A stretch of DNA of 64,000 bases. It comes from Roseovarius pacificus. Its GTDB lineage: Bacteria; Pseudomonadota; Alphaproteobacteria; Rhodobacterales; Rhodobacteraceae. The notes beneath the pieces were generated by a model. That model saw nothing but the letters and a program-made list of their open reading frames with translations. It did no database searches and had not been told where the DNA came from. The stretch is taken from positions 62,001 through 126,000 of the forward strand of contig NZ_FRBR01000006.1 of NCBI RefSeq assembly GCF_900142665.1, given 5' to 3'. Every line of letters starts with the position of its first letter. Position 1 is the first letter of the stretch. Made by a program: the position numbers and the translations under genes. This document shows, in pieces, positions 28,501-36,963 of this stretch.

Positions 28501-28624
28501 AGTCAAGCCATTGGTGATCTCGGTGGTTTTCGGACTGCTGTCCGCAACGCTTCTGGTGCTTCTGGTTCTGCCTGCATTCTATGCCATTCTCGACGACTTT
28601 CGCGCCGCCAGAGACCAACATTGA
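25535..28624 (+). CDS. RND family efflux permease
   Basis: The 1029-residue protein has the AcrB/HAE layout: an N-terminal membrane helix (IAWFVRHPTAANLLLILIAT), two large periplasmic loops and two blocks of membrane helices. The proton-relay aspartates sit in GIVMDDSIVISDS in the fourth helix. The second half carries FQFRSYLEP and GAASLAGIVVNNAILLVQAI. Length fits the family (about 1020-1050). The start overlaps the adaptor gene by four bases. Substrates are unknown; the C-terminal repeat and the regulator suggest export of small hydrophobic compounds. The next 239 bases hold only a weak hairpin. Confidence 0.95.
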   Translation: MIAWFVRHPTAANLLLILIATAGIMAAPTLKRETFPDFRKTEAEISVVYRGATAGDVEDAICRRLWDAVESVEYLDELTCTAQENAARAVATMQPDGNVGQFVNDLRTEVSAVDDFPVEADPPVVRQLNRSDAVVSVAVAGDMPPASLEHYASDLQDRLAALPDVASVTITGFGERQYRITVPRAVLEQHGLTAAGLADRIGAQSLDRPLGSLETDRLDIALRFADERRTPQALAQIVILSKANGAELTLGQIAQIEETFSPDEKLAILDGQRAAFLQVNKSLGADALRVFDDVQTLIETERRALPPTMRIKLVQDMTSIVRDRLAMLVQNGVIGLILVIAVMSLFFRPGFAIWAALGLPVAFLGAFIAMALTGLSLNMITLVALLMAIGIVMDDSIVISDSIAEEAAQGAPRSDAAIAGTKRVLPGVLSSFATTVAIFAPLSFLAGDLGAVLEVLPVVLIAALAASLLEAFWVLPHHLSHGLHFSRWPPSRFREGFEKGFGNLRDNGLGRLVDKAVQWRYATTGLTLAALIITVALLRSGYVQREALPEIDGDVLEARILMPQGTPLHQTTLVTNRVIAALEVVNQHLSPRQPDGEELVQTVQTIFDRNLSADENGTHVATVSVDLLGAEKRTTKLDELIAAWRAEIGELPGVLAITLTEPGLGPQGQAVEIRLSGPDLDDLHMAATRLVAELETYTGVYNTMHDLRPGRPELRLTLAEGATGLGLTGRDVAGQIGAAFLGRIITTVQDGDVSHEIELEQSPVDRNAFDDLTTFEVLLPDGTRIPLTTATTITETRGWGRITHVDGQRTVTVAADVDGRIGNADEIVTELNNGFLLDLVDSTPDLQVRIEGQNANSAQTMGSILRGFLIGLVGIYVILSFQFRSYLEPIIVMMTIPLALVGVVLGHLAMGYNISMPSIMGAASLAGIVVNNAILLVQAIDDHKSRGVTPAQAVGAASRDRFRPIVVSVTTTIMGMAPLLLETSTQAQTVKPLVISVVFGLLSATLLVLLVLPAFYAILDDFRAARDQH

Positions 28625-28863
28625 CAGAGGCAGACCATATCGTACACGACAAGCGCCCGATGCCAGGCAGGGCGCACAACAGTCACTCTTCCTCTTCGGC
28701 TATCTCGCCAGATTGATCGGGGTTGAACTGGATTCCGTCCCGTCCGATAAGAACCGCTGGATCATATTACGCGTTTGGGGGTTTTGCTTTTGCTGTCCAG
28801 ACCCCAAATTCAGGGGGAATATTGTCTGTCCGGGGCATCGTTCCTTCAGCAAAAGGAATCGAA

Positions 28864-29475
28864 ATGGCGAACTATCTCTACAAGAACGATCTGCCCGCAG
28901 ATCTGGATCTGGGTCCGGTTGTTGCAATTGACTGTGAAACCATGGGCCTGAATCCGCACCGTGATCGCCTGTGCGTGATCCAGATGTCGGGCGGAGACGG
29001 AAACGCGCATCTTGTTCAAATCGAGAAAAGTCAGCATGAAGCGCCCAATCTGGCAGCCATGCTGGAAAATCCAGATGTGCTGAAGTTGTTCCATTTCGGT
29101 CGCTTCGACATTGCTGCAATGTACAATGCCTTTGGTGCGCTGGCTGCTCCGGTTTATTGCACCAAGATCGCCAGCAAACTCGTGCGTACCTACACCGACC
29201 GGCACGGTCTCAAGAATTTGCTGCAGGAACTGATTGGCGTCGATATCTCGAAACAACAACAATCCTCGGATTGGGGGGCGCCGGACCTGACCGACGCGCA
29301 ACTGGATTATGCCGCCTCGGATGTATTGTACCTGCATCGCCTGCGCGATGAGTTGAACCGCATGCTGGCACGCGAAGGCCGTGTCGAGATGGCGCAGGCC
29401 TGTTTCGATTTTCTTCCCACCCGCGCGCGTCTGGACCTGGCCGGCTGGCCCGAGATCGACATCTTCGCGCACTGA
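28864..29475 (+). CDS. rnd: ribonuclease D-like 3'-5' exonuclease
   Basis: The 203-residue protein is a DEDDy exonuclease domain alone: DCETMGL (first acidic pair), HFGRFDIAAM, and the final YAASDVLYL motif with tyrosine and aspartate. The HRDC domains of full-length RNase D are absent, as in many alphaproteobacterial versions. It likely trims tRNA or other RNA 3' ends. The ATG at 28864 (MANYLYKNDLP) follows AAAAGGAATCGAA. It is first in rnd-lptC-lptA-lptB, with lptC three bases downstream, a conserved neighbourhood in this class. Confidence 0.9.
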   Translation: MANYLYKNDLPADLDLGPVVAIDCETMGLNPHRDRLCVIQMSGGDGNAHLVQIEKSQHEAPNLAAMLENPDVLKLFHFGRFDIAAMYNAFGALAAPVYCTKIASKLVRTYTDRHGLKNLLQELIGVDISKQQQSSDWGAPDLTDAQLDYAASDVLYLHRLRDELNRMLAREGRVEMAQACFDFLPTRARLDLAGWPEIDIFAH

Positions 29476-29478
29476 ACC

Positions 29479-30093
29479 ATGGCCCGACATACCAATCTCC
29501 GCTCCAAACTGGTGGCATGGATGAAAATCCTTCTGCCTCTGGCGGCATTGGGCCTGTTGTCCACCTTGTTCCTGCTGTCTCGCACCGTCGACCCGACCAA
29601 ATCAATTGCGGTTTCACAAATTGACATTGAGAAACGCGCACAGGAACAAGGAGCCTCGAACCCGACATTCGCCGGCGTCACCGACAGTGGCGATCAGATT
29701 GTCGTCAGAGCTCAAAGTGCCATTCCGGACAAGGAGGATATGCGCCTCATGCACGCCAGCGGTATCGACGCCACACTGGCGCTGAAATCCGGTGCCGTGA
29801 TAGATGTCACCGCGCAAGGTGCCGATGTAGACAGCGATGCATTCAAGGCGCAGCTCAACGGGAATGTGCGCGTTGTCACCAGCAACGGTTATGATTTCGG
29901 CACCGATGTTCTGAATTCGCGCTTTGACATCCTTTATGCCGACACGCCCGGCCCCGTTAGTGGAACCGGCCCCCCCGGAGATCTGGATGCCGGACGTATG
30001 ATCCTGACCAGCGACGAACAGACCGGCGATGCACATTTGCTTTTCACGGATGGCGTCAAGCTGATATACCATCCCCAGAATTCAGAGGATTGA
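29479..30093 (+). CDS. lptC: LPS export protein LptC
   Basis: LptC is a bitopic inner-membrane protein that receives lipopolysaccharide from the LptB2FG complex and passes it to LptA. The 204-residue protein has one membrane segment (about residues 17-34) after a short basic N-terminus and then a beta-jellyroll periplasmic domain. It lies three bases after rnd and six before lptA, in an lptC-lptA-lptB unit. Sequence similarity across LptC proteins is weak, so the call rests partly on this order. Confidence 0.9.
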   Translation: MARHTNLRSKLVAWMKILLPLAALGLLSTLFLLSRTVDPTKSIAVSQIDIEKRAQEQGASNPTFAGVTDSGDQIVVRAQSAIPDKEDMRLMHASGIDATLALKSGAVIDVTAQGADVDSDAFKAQLNGNVRVVTSNGYDFGTDVLNSRFDILYADTPGPVSGTGPPGDLDAGRMILTSDEQTGDAHLLFTDGVKLIYHPQNSED

Positions 30094-30099
30094 CCCGAC

Positions 30100-30591
30100 G
30101 TGACCCGTATTGCCCGGCTGACCGCTTTCTTTTTGTTGTTTTGTTCGCCTGTCGCCAGCCTTGCACAAGGGTCACAGGTGGCCTTTGGCAACACCCAGCA
30201 GGACAGCAGTTTGCCGGTCGAGATCACGGCCGAAACACTGGACGTCAATCAAAACGACAACACCGCCATTTTCACCGGAAACGTGATCATCGGTCAGGGA
30301 GAGATGCGCCTGTCCGCACCGCGCGTTCTGGTGGTCTACAAGGACGATCAAAGTGGCATCAAACGGCTTGAAGCACGAGGTGGCGTCACCATTGTCAGCG
30401 GTCAGGATGCGGCGGAAGGTCGCGAAGCGGACTACGACGTCGACAATGGCATGATCGAATTGCGCGGCGACGTTCTGCTTGTGCAGGGTCCGCAGGCGCT
30501 GACCTCGGACAAAATGGTTGTCGATACCCGCGCCGGGACCGCGCGCATGACCGGCCAGGTCAAAACCGTATTGCAGCCCGAGGGCGAATAA
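30100..30591 (+). CDS. lptA: LPS transport periplasmic bridge protein LptA
   Basis: LptA forms the periplasmic bridge carrying lipopolysaccharide to the outer-membrane LptDE complex. The 163-residue protein has a signal peptide ([20 protein letters not shown]...) likely cleaved near SLAQ, then an OstA/LptA beta-jellyroll fold ([20 protein letters not shown]). The start is GTG at 30100, ten bases after GAGGA. Its TAA overlaps the lptB ATG by one base (TAATG), so lptB is translationally coupled. Confidence 0.93.
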   Translation: MTRIARLTAFFLLFCSPVASLAQGSQVAFGNTQQDSSLPVEITAETLDVNQNDNTAIFTGNVIIGQGEMRLSAPRVLVVYKDDQSGIKRLEARGGVTIVSGQDAAEGREADYDVDNGMIELRGDVLLVQGPQALTSDKMVVDTRAGTARMTGQVKTVLQPEGE

Positions 30592-31349
30592 TGGCCGCTC
30601 CGAACCTGAAAGTCGCACACGAAAATAGCGGGCTCGAAATTCAAAGCCTGCGTAAGAGCTACAAGAAACGCGTGGTGATCCGCGACGTTTCGCTATCACT
30701 GCAACAGGGCGAAGTCGTCGCCCTTCTCGGCCCCAACGGTTCGGGGAAAACCACGACATTCTACGCGATTGCCGGGCTGGTGAACCCTGAAGGCGGTCAT
30801 GTGTTGATCGACGGGCAGGAAGTAACGAATCTGCCCATGTATCGCCGTGCTAAGATGGGAATCGGTTACCTCCCGCAGGAAATGTCGATTTTTCGTGGCC
30901 TCTCGGTCGAAGACAACATCCTTGCCATCCTCGATATCTCTGAACCCGACCGTCACAAACGCCGCGAACGTCTGGAAGAACTGTTGTCGGAATTCTCAAT
31001 CGAGCATTTGCGCCGCGCACCGGCGCTGGCCTTGTCGGGCGGCGAGCGCCGCCGGGTCGAAATTGCCCGCTGCCTCGCAGCCCACCCCAAGTATCTGTTG
31101 CTGGACGAACCTTTTGCCGGAGTCGATCCAATTTCGGTCGGCGATATCCGTCACCTGGTCGCAGACCTCAAGAAACGCGGGATTGGCGTTCTGATCACCG
31201 ATCACAATGTGCGAGAAACGTTGGAAATTGTTGATCGCGCTTACATTTTGCATGATGGCAAAGTTCTCATGTCGGGCACCCCGGGTGAAGTTGTCGAAAA
31301 CGAGAATGTCCGCCGTGTCTATCTGGGCGACAATTTCAGAATCTCGTGA
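30591..31349 (+). CDS. lptB: LPS export ABC transporter ATPase LptB
   Basis: LptB powers extraction of lipopolysaccharide from the inner membrane with LptF and LptG. The 252-residue ATPase has Walker [10 protein letters not shown], the signature [15 protein letters not shown], and Walker [12 protein letters not shown], followed by the switch histidine in LITDHNVRE. The order rnd-lptC-lptA-lptB is clear. In many Proteobacteria rpoN follows directly, but here only a 236-base gap with no rpoN separates it from hpf. Confidence 0.97.
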   Translation: MAAPNLKVAHENSGLEIQSLRKSYKKRVVIRDVSLSLQQGEVVALLGPNGSGKTTTFYAIAGLVNPEGGHVLIDGQEVTNLPMYRRAKMGIGYLPQEMSIFRGLSVEDNILAILDISEPDRHKRRERLEELLSEFSIEHLRRAPALALSGGERRRVEIARCLAAHPKYLLLDEPFAGVDPISVGDIRHLVADLKKRGIGVLITDHNVRETLEIVDRAYILHDGKVLMSGTPGEVVENENVRRVYLGDNFRIS

Positions 31350-31386
31350 TCTTTCGCCGAAAGCACATCTGCAAATGCGATCTCAG

Positions 31387-31416
31387 TTGACAACCACCCC
31401 TGAAAACGCCTCAAAT
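31387..31416 (+). promoter_or_regulatory. possible sigma-70 promoter for hpf
   Basis: A TTGACA (31387-31392) is followed after 18 bases by TCAAAT, a four-of-six -10 match. A stem-loop (CCCGC-TCT-GCGGG with flanking pairs, 31451-31479) lies in the predicted leader. The -10 is weak, so this is tentative. Confidence 0.3.
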
Positions 31417-31585
31417 GAGGTTATGACATTTCAGGCTTCTGTTCGCGCATGCCCTATCGTCCCGCTCTGCGGGCAGGGTCTTGGACAAGCCGCTGAAATG
31501 TCGATTTCCCGTATCCGGACCTAAGCAACGACACCGTAATCCACGCGTGCCGCACGCCCCCGGATCGTTAAATGAAGGAGTTAAG

Positions 31586-32149
31586 ATGCGCTATCAAATC
31601 AGTGGCAAGCAGATCGACATCGGTGACGCACTGCAAACGCATGTCAAAGAAGAACTGGGCACAGCCGTGGCAAAATACGCCGAGCGTCCAACCGACGCTC
31701 ACGTGGTTTTTTCCAAGAGCGCCAGTGAATTTGTCTGCGAAACCATTGTGCATCTTTCAACCGGCCTGACGGCTCAGGCCAAGGCCCATTCCCACGAGAT
31801 TTACTCGGCCTTTGACAAGTGCTGTGACAAAATGGAGAAACAACTCAGACGGTATAAACGCCGCCTGAAAGACCACCACCGCGACCGTTCCGAGCCGGTT
31901 GAACTCTCTGGTGCTTCCTCATATATCCTCGCTTCTGACAAAGGAGATGAGGATTCGGAACCGGAAAGCCTTCAGCCGATCATCGTCGCCGAGATGGAAA
32001 CCAGTATTCCATCGCTTTCGGTTGGCGAAGCGGTCATGCAGATGGAACTTGCGGGGTCTCCGGTGCTGGTCTTCCGAAACGAGGGAAACAAGGGTCTGAA
32101 TGTCGTGTATCGTCGTGAAGACGGCAACATTGGCTGGATTGATCCGTAA
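31586..32149 (+). CDS. hpf: ribosome hibernation-promoting factor, long form
   Basis: HPF binds the 30S decoding region and, in the long form, joins 70S ribosomes into inactive 100S dimers in stationary phase. The 187-residue protein has the N-terminal S30AE domain (MRYQISGKQIDIGDALQTHVKEEL...) and a C-terminal dimerisation domain (about residues 125-187, ending NVVYRREDGNIGWIDP). The ATG at 31586 follows a strong AAGGAG. It precedes ptsN by 55 bases, a conserved pairing. Confidence 0.95.
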   Translation: MRYQISGKQIDIGDALQTHVKEELGTAVAKYAERPTDAHVVFSKSASEFVCETIVHLSTGLTAQAKAHSHEIYSAFDKCCDKMEKQLRRYKRRLKDHHRDRSEPVELSGASSYILASDKGDEDSEPESLQPIIVAEMETSIPSLSVGEAVMQMELAGSPVLVFRNEGNKGLNVVYRREDGNIGWIDP

Positions 32150-32162
32150 ACAGGCACGAGGG

Positions 32163-32188
32163 CCGGGCGCGCACAGCGTCGCGCCCGG
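32163..32188 (+). other. nine-base-pair GC hairpin between hpf and ptsN
   Basis: CCGGGCGCG and CGCGCCCGG pair perfectly around an eight-base loop. No T-run follows; the GGAG ribosome site of ptsN begins right after it. It may reduce read-through or stabilise the hpf mRNA end. Confidence 0.5.
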
Positions 32189-32204
32189 TGGAGCGTCGAA
32201 AGCG

Positions 32205-32669
32205 ATGGAAATGTCTATGATCCTCAAGCCAGAGGCGGTGCGTGTGCTATCTGCTGTTTCAAGCAAAAAGCGCCTGATGCATGAGTTGGGCAGCGTTGCT
32301 GAATCGGTCTATGGCGTCAATCAGGCGGATACGGTCGAAGCCCTGCAAGAACGCGAAAGCCTCGGACCCACCGGGGTGGGTCATGGTGTTGCCTTACCCC
32401 ATGCCCGTCTCGATGGTCTGGATGAGGTTGTCGGCGCGCTTGTGCTGCTGGAAAAGCCCATCGATTTCGATGCGGTCGACCGGCAACCCGTCGATCTGGC
32501 TTTTGCCCTTTTCGCCCCACGCGAAGCCGGAGTCGAACACCTCAAGGCACTGGCGCTCGTGTCGCGCACCCTGCGTGATCCGGCGGTCTGTGCCAAGCTG
32601 CGCGCCAATACCGATCCGGCGACCCTTTACACCATTGTAACCGAAGCTCAGGCTGCGCAAGCGGCCTGA
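32205..32669 (+). CDS. ptsN: nitrogen-PTS enzyme IIA (PtsN)
   Basis: PtsN is the terminal phosphoacceptor of the regulatory nitrogen phosphotransferase chain, controlling potassium, nitrogen and stress responses. The 154-residue protein has the phosphorylated histidine H66 in GVALPHARLDGL. The start at 32205 is favoured over the in-frame ATG six bases later by the GGAG 11 bases upstream. It sits behind hpf and is convergent with the sulfotransferase gene, with an 11-base gap between stops. Confidence 0.93.
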   Translation: MEMSMILKPEAVRVLSAVSSKKRLMHELGSVAESVYGVNQADTVEALQERESLGPTGVGHGVALPHARLDGLDEVVGALVLLEKPIDFDAVDRQPVDLAFALFAPREAGVEHLKALALVSRTLRDPAVCAKLRANTDPATLYTIVTEAQAAQAA

Positions 32670-32680
32670 TACCCCACAGG

Positions 32681-34108
32681 TCAATTCCAGGGTCCGAACC
32701 CGAACATCATGTAGTCACGCTGGTAGACATCCTTTACCAGCGCTTCGATTTCATCATCGTAGATATCGGACAGATCAAAGGGCTGGTCTGTTGGGGCGGC
32801 CTGGGGACAGGGCGGTTTCGTATATCCCACCTGACTCGCCAGTACGGGCAAATACGTGGCCATCTCATCCTCGCGGATAACCATGTCGGGCACGGAAAAC
32901 TGCGCCATCCCCTGGATAACCGCGGCTTGCGTCGCCCAATGGGCATCAATCCTGATATTCGTCTGTCCTGCCAGATTGGCGCGCAGGAATTCTACGAAAC
33001 TCATGAACGCGGTACGATGAGCCCGGCGATCATACTCGTTCCCCGGTTCGCCTCCGGGAATGGGTAGTTTATGGAAATTCCGCAGCACCTTGCGAATATC
33101 GTGATACGTGCCGGGCCCCTGCATCAGGATTTTCGAGCAAAACACATCGTGGACGCGCGCCACGGGATGGCGCAACACGGTAAAGCTGCGATGACCCTTG
33201 TTCCGCCGTTTCCACTGTCGCAAGCTCTTCTGGTTCAGGTGCGTCGGCAGCGTGCCCTCCGGAACCTCGTCCAGTGCCGCCATCCAGGCACGCACTTCAT
33301 TTTCAGGACCGGACCGAACAGGCATATAAAGTAACGGTGCGCGTGCGCCGGTTACATATCCCGGCACCGCAGGGCCCCGGCGTGGCTCGAAATTCGGGGT
33401 ACGCGACAAATTGAACGGGTCCAGCCCCGACAGGCTACGTTCCATTTCTTCATAGTTCGACACCTTGGATTGCAGCGCACTGGGGTTTTGCTTTTTCAGC
33501 GATGTGTCCAACTCGTCCAGACACTCATCGCTACCCAGGAATTTGGCAAGTCCGTTGATCACATCGACAGACTGGATATCCTCGTAATCGACGTAAAATG
33601 CCGTTTGGCCAGTGGTTTGCAGATGGTTCAGTAAAAACACCTGAAATTTCTGAAGTTGCGCCACATGGGTTTCAAATTCGGCAGCGTCGAACCGGATCTT
33701 GCTATCCTTGCGACGTTTCACATTGGTCAGTTTCCACTGCCCGGTCGCCTGAGCGATCTTCCATGAAACGAAGCTATCCACCGGGTTTCGTGTCAGGATG
33801 ACCTTGGCACAACGCGGATCATCCAGACAAATATCCAGAACCCGCCGGTCGTGATCATGAAAGAACCGGAACCCGCCAAGGCCCTTTGACTGAGTCTTGA
33901 TCGTGTCGATCAACCGCGCAGGGTCGGCATCGCGCATCGCCTGCGTAATACCCAGAACCTCGGTCCGGTTCGGGTAACCTATGAAATACGGATTGAACGC
34001 CTCGCCATGACATTCGAAACCGTCAAAGGCATTCAGGTTGTTTTCCAGAAAATTCGATCCGGTGCGCATTTCGGCGAACACCACGAAATAGTCGAATGCA
34101 TCGGACAT
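32681..34108 (-). CDS. two-domain sulfotransferase-like protein
   Basis: This 475-residue protein combines two sulfotransferase-like halves. The N-terminal half (about residues 1-230) has the PAPS-binding loop RTGSNFLENNL near residue 15 and KVILTRNPVDSFVSWKIA with the 3'-phosphate-binding arginine and serine, as in NodH/Stf0 enzymes. The C-terminal half (about 260-475) resembles the sulfotransferase-2 family: FTVLRHPVARVHDVFCSKI and IRIDAHWATQAAVIQ, but its own P-loop (YMPVRSGPENEV) is degraded. It would transfer sulfate from PAPS to a carbohydrate. It heads a surface-polysaccharide block and is accompanied by cysQ, which removes the PAP product. The acceptor is unknown. Confidence 0.8.
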   Translation of the reverse strand: MSDAFDYFVVFAEMRTGSNFLENNLNAFDGFECHGEAFNPYFIGYPNRTEVLGITQAMRDADPARLIDTIKTQSKGLGGFRFFHDHDRRVLDICLDDPRCAKVILTRNPVDSFVSWKIAQATGQWKLTNVKRRKDSKIRFDAAEFETHVAQLQKFQVFLLNHLQTTGQTAFYVDYEDIQSVDVINGLAKFLGSDECLDELDTSLKKQNPSALQSKVSNYEEMERSLSGLDPFNLSRTPNFEPRRGPAVPGYVTGARAPLLYMPVRSGPENEVRAWMAALDEVPEGTLPTHLNQKSLRQWKRRNKGHRSFTVLRHPVARVHDVFCSKILMQGPGTYHDIRKVLRNFHKLPIPGGEPGNEYDRRAHRTAFMSFVEFLRANLAGQTNIRIDAHWATQAAVIQGMAQFSVPDMVIREDEMATYLPVLASQVGYTKPPCPQAAPTDQPFDLSDIYDDEIEALVKDVYQRDYMMFGFGPWN

Positions 34109-34113
34109 ACAGC

Positions 34114-35814
34114 TTACTGCACCAGATAAGGTTTGGGTTTGTTGTGCTGCGGCTCATGCGGGTCATGCGCCACCGGGAAGTCACCCATCAGATATGGGTG
34201 CATGCCCTGATTTTTCAGATTCTGCAAAAACTGGCCAAATCCGGTCAGGTCGGCCATCTTCGGAACCTCGGCCAGGCCACGTAGATTTTGCTGTCCGATC
34301 TCGTCAATAATGGTCTGCAACGGCTCCATCGGCGCCTCGATGAACTCCGCCATGGTCCAGATTCGGATGCGCGCCTTGGCCCATTGCGAACGCAACACCT
34401 CGAGATGCTTGCTTTCGGCGCGTTGCAGGCGGGCAGCCTCCTGCCGGATTTCCGAGAAGTTCCTGTTCGATTTGAACAATGGCACGGCCCATGCCCCGGT
34501 GATAACCGAAATCTGCGCGTTCGGGTCCTTGGCGATATCCCATTCGATCTTTTTAATGCGGTCACGCGGCCCCATCTGGAAACACTGACGTTCCCCCCGT
34601 GTGTTCCAGATCAGGCTGGTCAGAAAGGCGCGCGGATTATAATCGCGCAGCGCCGCACTGTCGCTGAGCGCTCCATTTACCACGCTCTGCCCATCCGCAA
34701 ATTCGGCACGTTCCGGCGCAAAGAGATGCCCGTGCACCCGCGTGCCGGTGGCGCGCGCCAGCCACGCCTCGAAATTCTCGAAAAGATCTCCGAACCCCTC
34801 GAACACCGAGTACTGCGCGCAAGTCAGGCCGTTTTCGCGCCCTTCCACCGGAAAACGGCTTTGCATGTAAAGGCCGGGGCGTCCGCGTGTGCGCCGCTCC
34901 ACCGCTTTCGAGAAAATCCTGTCGATCTTGCCGGGGTTCGGTTCGGTACGCTTCATGACCCCGGCCTTATCCGACAAAAAGGCATCGTACAGACGATTGG
35001 CAAACGGCCAGATTTTGCGCGCGACAAAACAATCCGACCGGCGCAGCAACTGCAAATGATCGTCATAGAAAATATGCGGCTTACCTTGATAGTCGAACTT
35101 GGACAATGTCAGCGAACGGCTTTCGATCTGGCGCGAATACTGTCGCGACAGGGTCTGGAAATAGCTTTCATCGGGAATCCAGACACGCTTGAAATACCGG
35201 TCATAAACCTCCCTGTCCGGATCAGACAGAATGGCCGACAAGGTCTGCCGGGTCAGACACCACCACTGGCTGCCCATATGCGGTACAATACCGTTGGGAA
35301 TGCGGCGCTTGTAACCGATCCTGCGTTGCAAGGCGACGTAGCGATCGAACAGAAAGCGCTGCTTGCGCCAGGAAAACGGAAAGCGCAGCGTGAACCGTTC
35401 GTGATCCAGTCCGCCAATCGTCCATGGTACATCGGCGGTGGTTGCAGACTCGATAAAATCGGTGTGTGGCCGTTCGGCCAGATAGTCCTTGAGTTCCTGC
35501 ACCGGCCGTAGCGGCAGACACGACCCCGAGGCCAGACAGACGTGGCGCACATCCGGAAATTCTTCCAGCATCAACTCCGCAGCGCTTTGCGTTGCGGCCA
35601 CCAGGCCCCAGGTCCCCCACTCACAGCGGTGGCGCTTGCTGTACCGCACGTCAGGCAAGTCCGACATTGCCTTGGTAAATGCCTTGTAAGCATCGCGGGG
35701 CACCGACTTGTCGGCATGAATTACCAGCGGGCAACCGGCAGCGGCCCAATGCCGCGCCACCTGTTCAGCCCGATCAAAGGCCGTGTGCACCAACATGATG
35801 ATACCGACACTCAC
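34114..35814 (-). CDS. GT14 (core-2/I-branching type) glycosyltransferase with C-terminal DUF5928-like domain
   Basis: The 566-residue protein begins SVGIIMLVHTAFDRAEQVARHW and continues HADKSVPRDAY, CEWGTWGLVAAT and LASGSCLPLRP, the pattern of beta-1,6-N-acetylglucosaminyltransferases. About 270 residues in, the GT14 fold ends and a second domain (to residue 566) begins, which matches my memory of the DUF5928 extension common in Rhodobacteraceae. The start is GTG at 35814; an in-frame ATG lies six codons on. It is five bases upstream of the sulfotransferase gene in the same direction, so transfer of sugar and of sulfate may be coupled. Confidence 0.82.
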   Translation of the reverse strand: MSVGIIMLVHTAFDRAEQVARHWAAAGCPLVIHADKSVPRDAYKAFTKAMSDLPDVRYSKRHRCEWGTWGLVAATQSAAELMLEEFPDVRHVCLASGSCLPLRPVQELKDYLAERPHTDFIESATTADVPWTIGGLDHERFTLRFPFSWRKQRFLFDRYVALQRRIGYKRRIPNGIVPHMGSQWWCLTRQTLSAILSDPDREVYDRYFKRVWIPDESYFQTLSRQYSRQIESRSLTLSKFDYQGKPHIFYDDHLQLLRRSDCFVARKIWPFANRLYDAFLSDKAGVMKRTEPNPGKIDRIFSKAVERRTRGRPGLYMQSRFPVEGRENGLTCAQYSVFEGFGDLFENFEAWLARATGTRVHGHLFAPERAEFADGQSVVNGALSDSAALRDYNPRAFLTSLIWNTRGERQCFQMGPRDRIKKIEWDIAKDPNAQISVITGAWAVPLFKSNRNFSEIRQEAARLQRAESKHLEVLRSQWAKARIRIWTMAEFIEAPMEPLQTIIDEIGQQNLRGLAEVPKMADLTGFGQFLQNLKNQGMHPYLMGDFPVAHDPHEPQHNKPKPYLVQ

Positions 35815-35831
35815 CCGCTACTGCCCCTTCT

Positions 35832-36842
35832 TCATGCCCAGTTCCCCTTGGACATCAGCCCAAGGATCTCCAGCTGGCGCCAGTTTATATACTTCTCGGA
35901 CCATTTGCACCAAAGGTCTGGATTGTCCTGAAGGTTATCATAATAGGACTGATATTCGACACTGGCGGCATAGTGCTGTTTGCGCTGCAACTCCTCTTCG
36001 GCCTTGGCCGCAAAGGTATCGAGGAACTTGGCATGCAGAAGAACGCCGCTTGTTTTCTCACCGCCAAGCGTATCGTAAGTCTGGTTCAGCCCGCGCGGTA
36101 ACAACATATGAGTCGAACTGACATAGGCATAGCGCCGGTCCCATTTGACCAGTGGCACCTTGTTCAACGCCGGTGCTTTCTTGGGCATATCGGAAAAGAA
36201 CACACGCGCTCTCGGCCCGCCCTGAATCCAGAGATTTCCGAAAGCGTCATTTTTCTGGATCATGTAATTTCCGGGATCGAACCACGCAGCGATCTCCATG
36301 GGGTTCTGACCCAGCCGGTACGGTACGGCGTCCATCCGGCCCTTTGGATACATATCCAGCAACATCGCCCCGAACGATCGTAGCTGCGAGCCGTCCAGCC
36401 AGTCGGTCAGCGCCCGGATCGGTCGGGTATCGCAAAACGGGTAGACAAAGAACTCATCCGGATCGACAACCAGCGACCAGTGCCCGTGCCCATATCGACC
36501 CTGCAACCAGTTCAGCCAATCGACCCCGAAACGTGCTTTCTTGTAGCTCGCCTTGGTGGTCCAAAGCGATACATCGGGTTGCTCGGCCAGATACTCGCAC
36601 CCGCCATCCTGACTGTCGTTATCCACCATCAGAAAATGCGATACGCCCAGATCGCGGTAATATTTCAGGAAATAAGGCAGGCGCACATATTCATCGCGAA
36701 AGGTCGAAAACAGAAGGATATTGCCGGGGCTGATACGGTCAGTCCGATCCACAACCGGCCTGAGCGCAAAGTGCTTGCGCCACGCCCGGACCTTGGCGCG
36801 CCTGCGTTTCAGCCGCATGCGATATGACTGCACCAAGCTCAC
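35832..36842 (-). CDS. GT2-like glycosyltransferase (paralogue 1)
   Basis: The 336-residue protein has a basic N-terminal stretch (RLKRRRAKVRAWRK) and a GT-A-type catalytic core: STFRDEYVRLPYFLKYYRDLG, FLMVDNDSQDGG, and SLVVDPDEFFVYP, in which DPDEF is a likely metal-binding DxD-like motif. It belongs to the Glyco_tranf_2_4 type. The start is GTG at 36842, six bases after AGGAAGG; the ATG further upstream adds residues absent from its neighbour. The next gene upstream is a clear paralogue. A 121-base AT-rich gap separates them. Sugar donor and acceptor are unknown. Confidence 0.85.
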   Translation of the reverse strand: MSLVQSYRMRLKRRRAKVRAWRKHFALRPVVDRTDRISPGNILLFSTFRDEYVRLPYFLKYYRDLGVSHFLMVDNDSQDGGCEYLAEQPDVSLWTTKASYKKARFGVDWLNWLQGRYGHGHWSLVVDPDEFFVYPFCDTRPIRALTDWLDGSQLRSFGAMLLDMYPKGRMDAVPYRLGQNPMEIAAWFDPGNYMIQKNDAFGNLWIQGGPRARVFFSDMPKKAPALNKVPLVKWDRRYAYVSSTHMLLPRGLNQTYDTLGGEKTSGVLLHAKFLDTFAAKAEEELQRKQHYAASVEYQSYYDNLQDNPDLWCKWSEKYINWRQLEILGLMSKGNWA

Positions 36843-36963
36843 GCTCTGCCTTCCTGCGCCTCTTGACTCATACTGAATTGTAATTGGCAGACGCTTAACA
36901 CATTCTTTTTCCGAAAAGAAAACAATACTGCGCATAAACGCAACATCGTTTCATATACCCTTC

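Noticed and set aside
28774-28808. TTTGGGG and CCCCAAA inverted repeat in the gap before rnd
   Set aside because: The loop is 21 bases and no T-run follows, so it is too weak to call a terminator.
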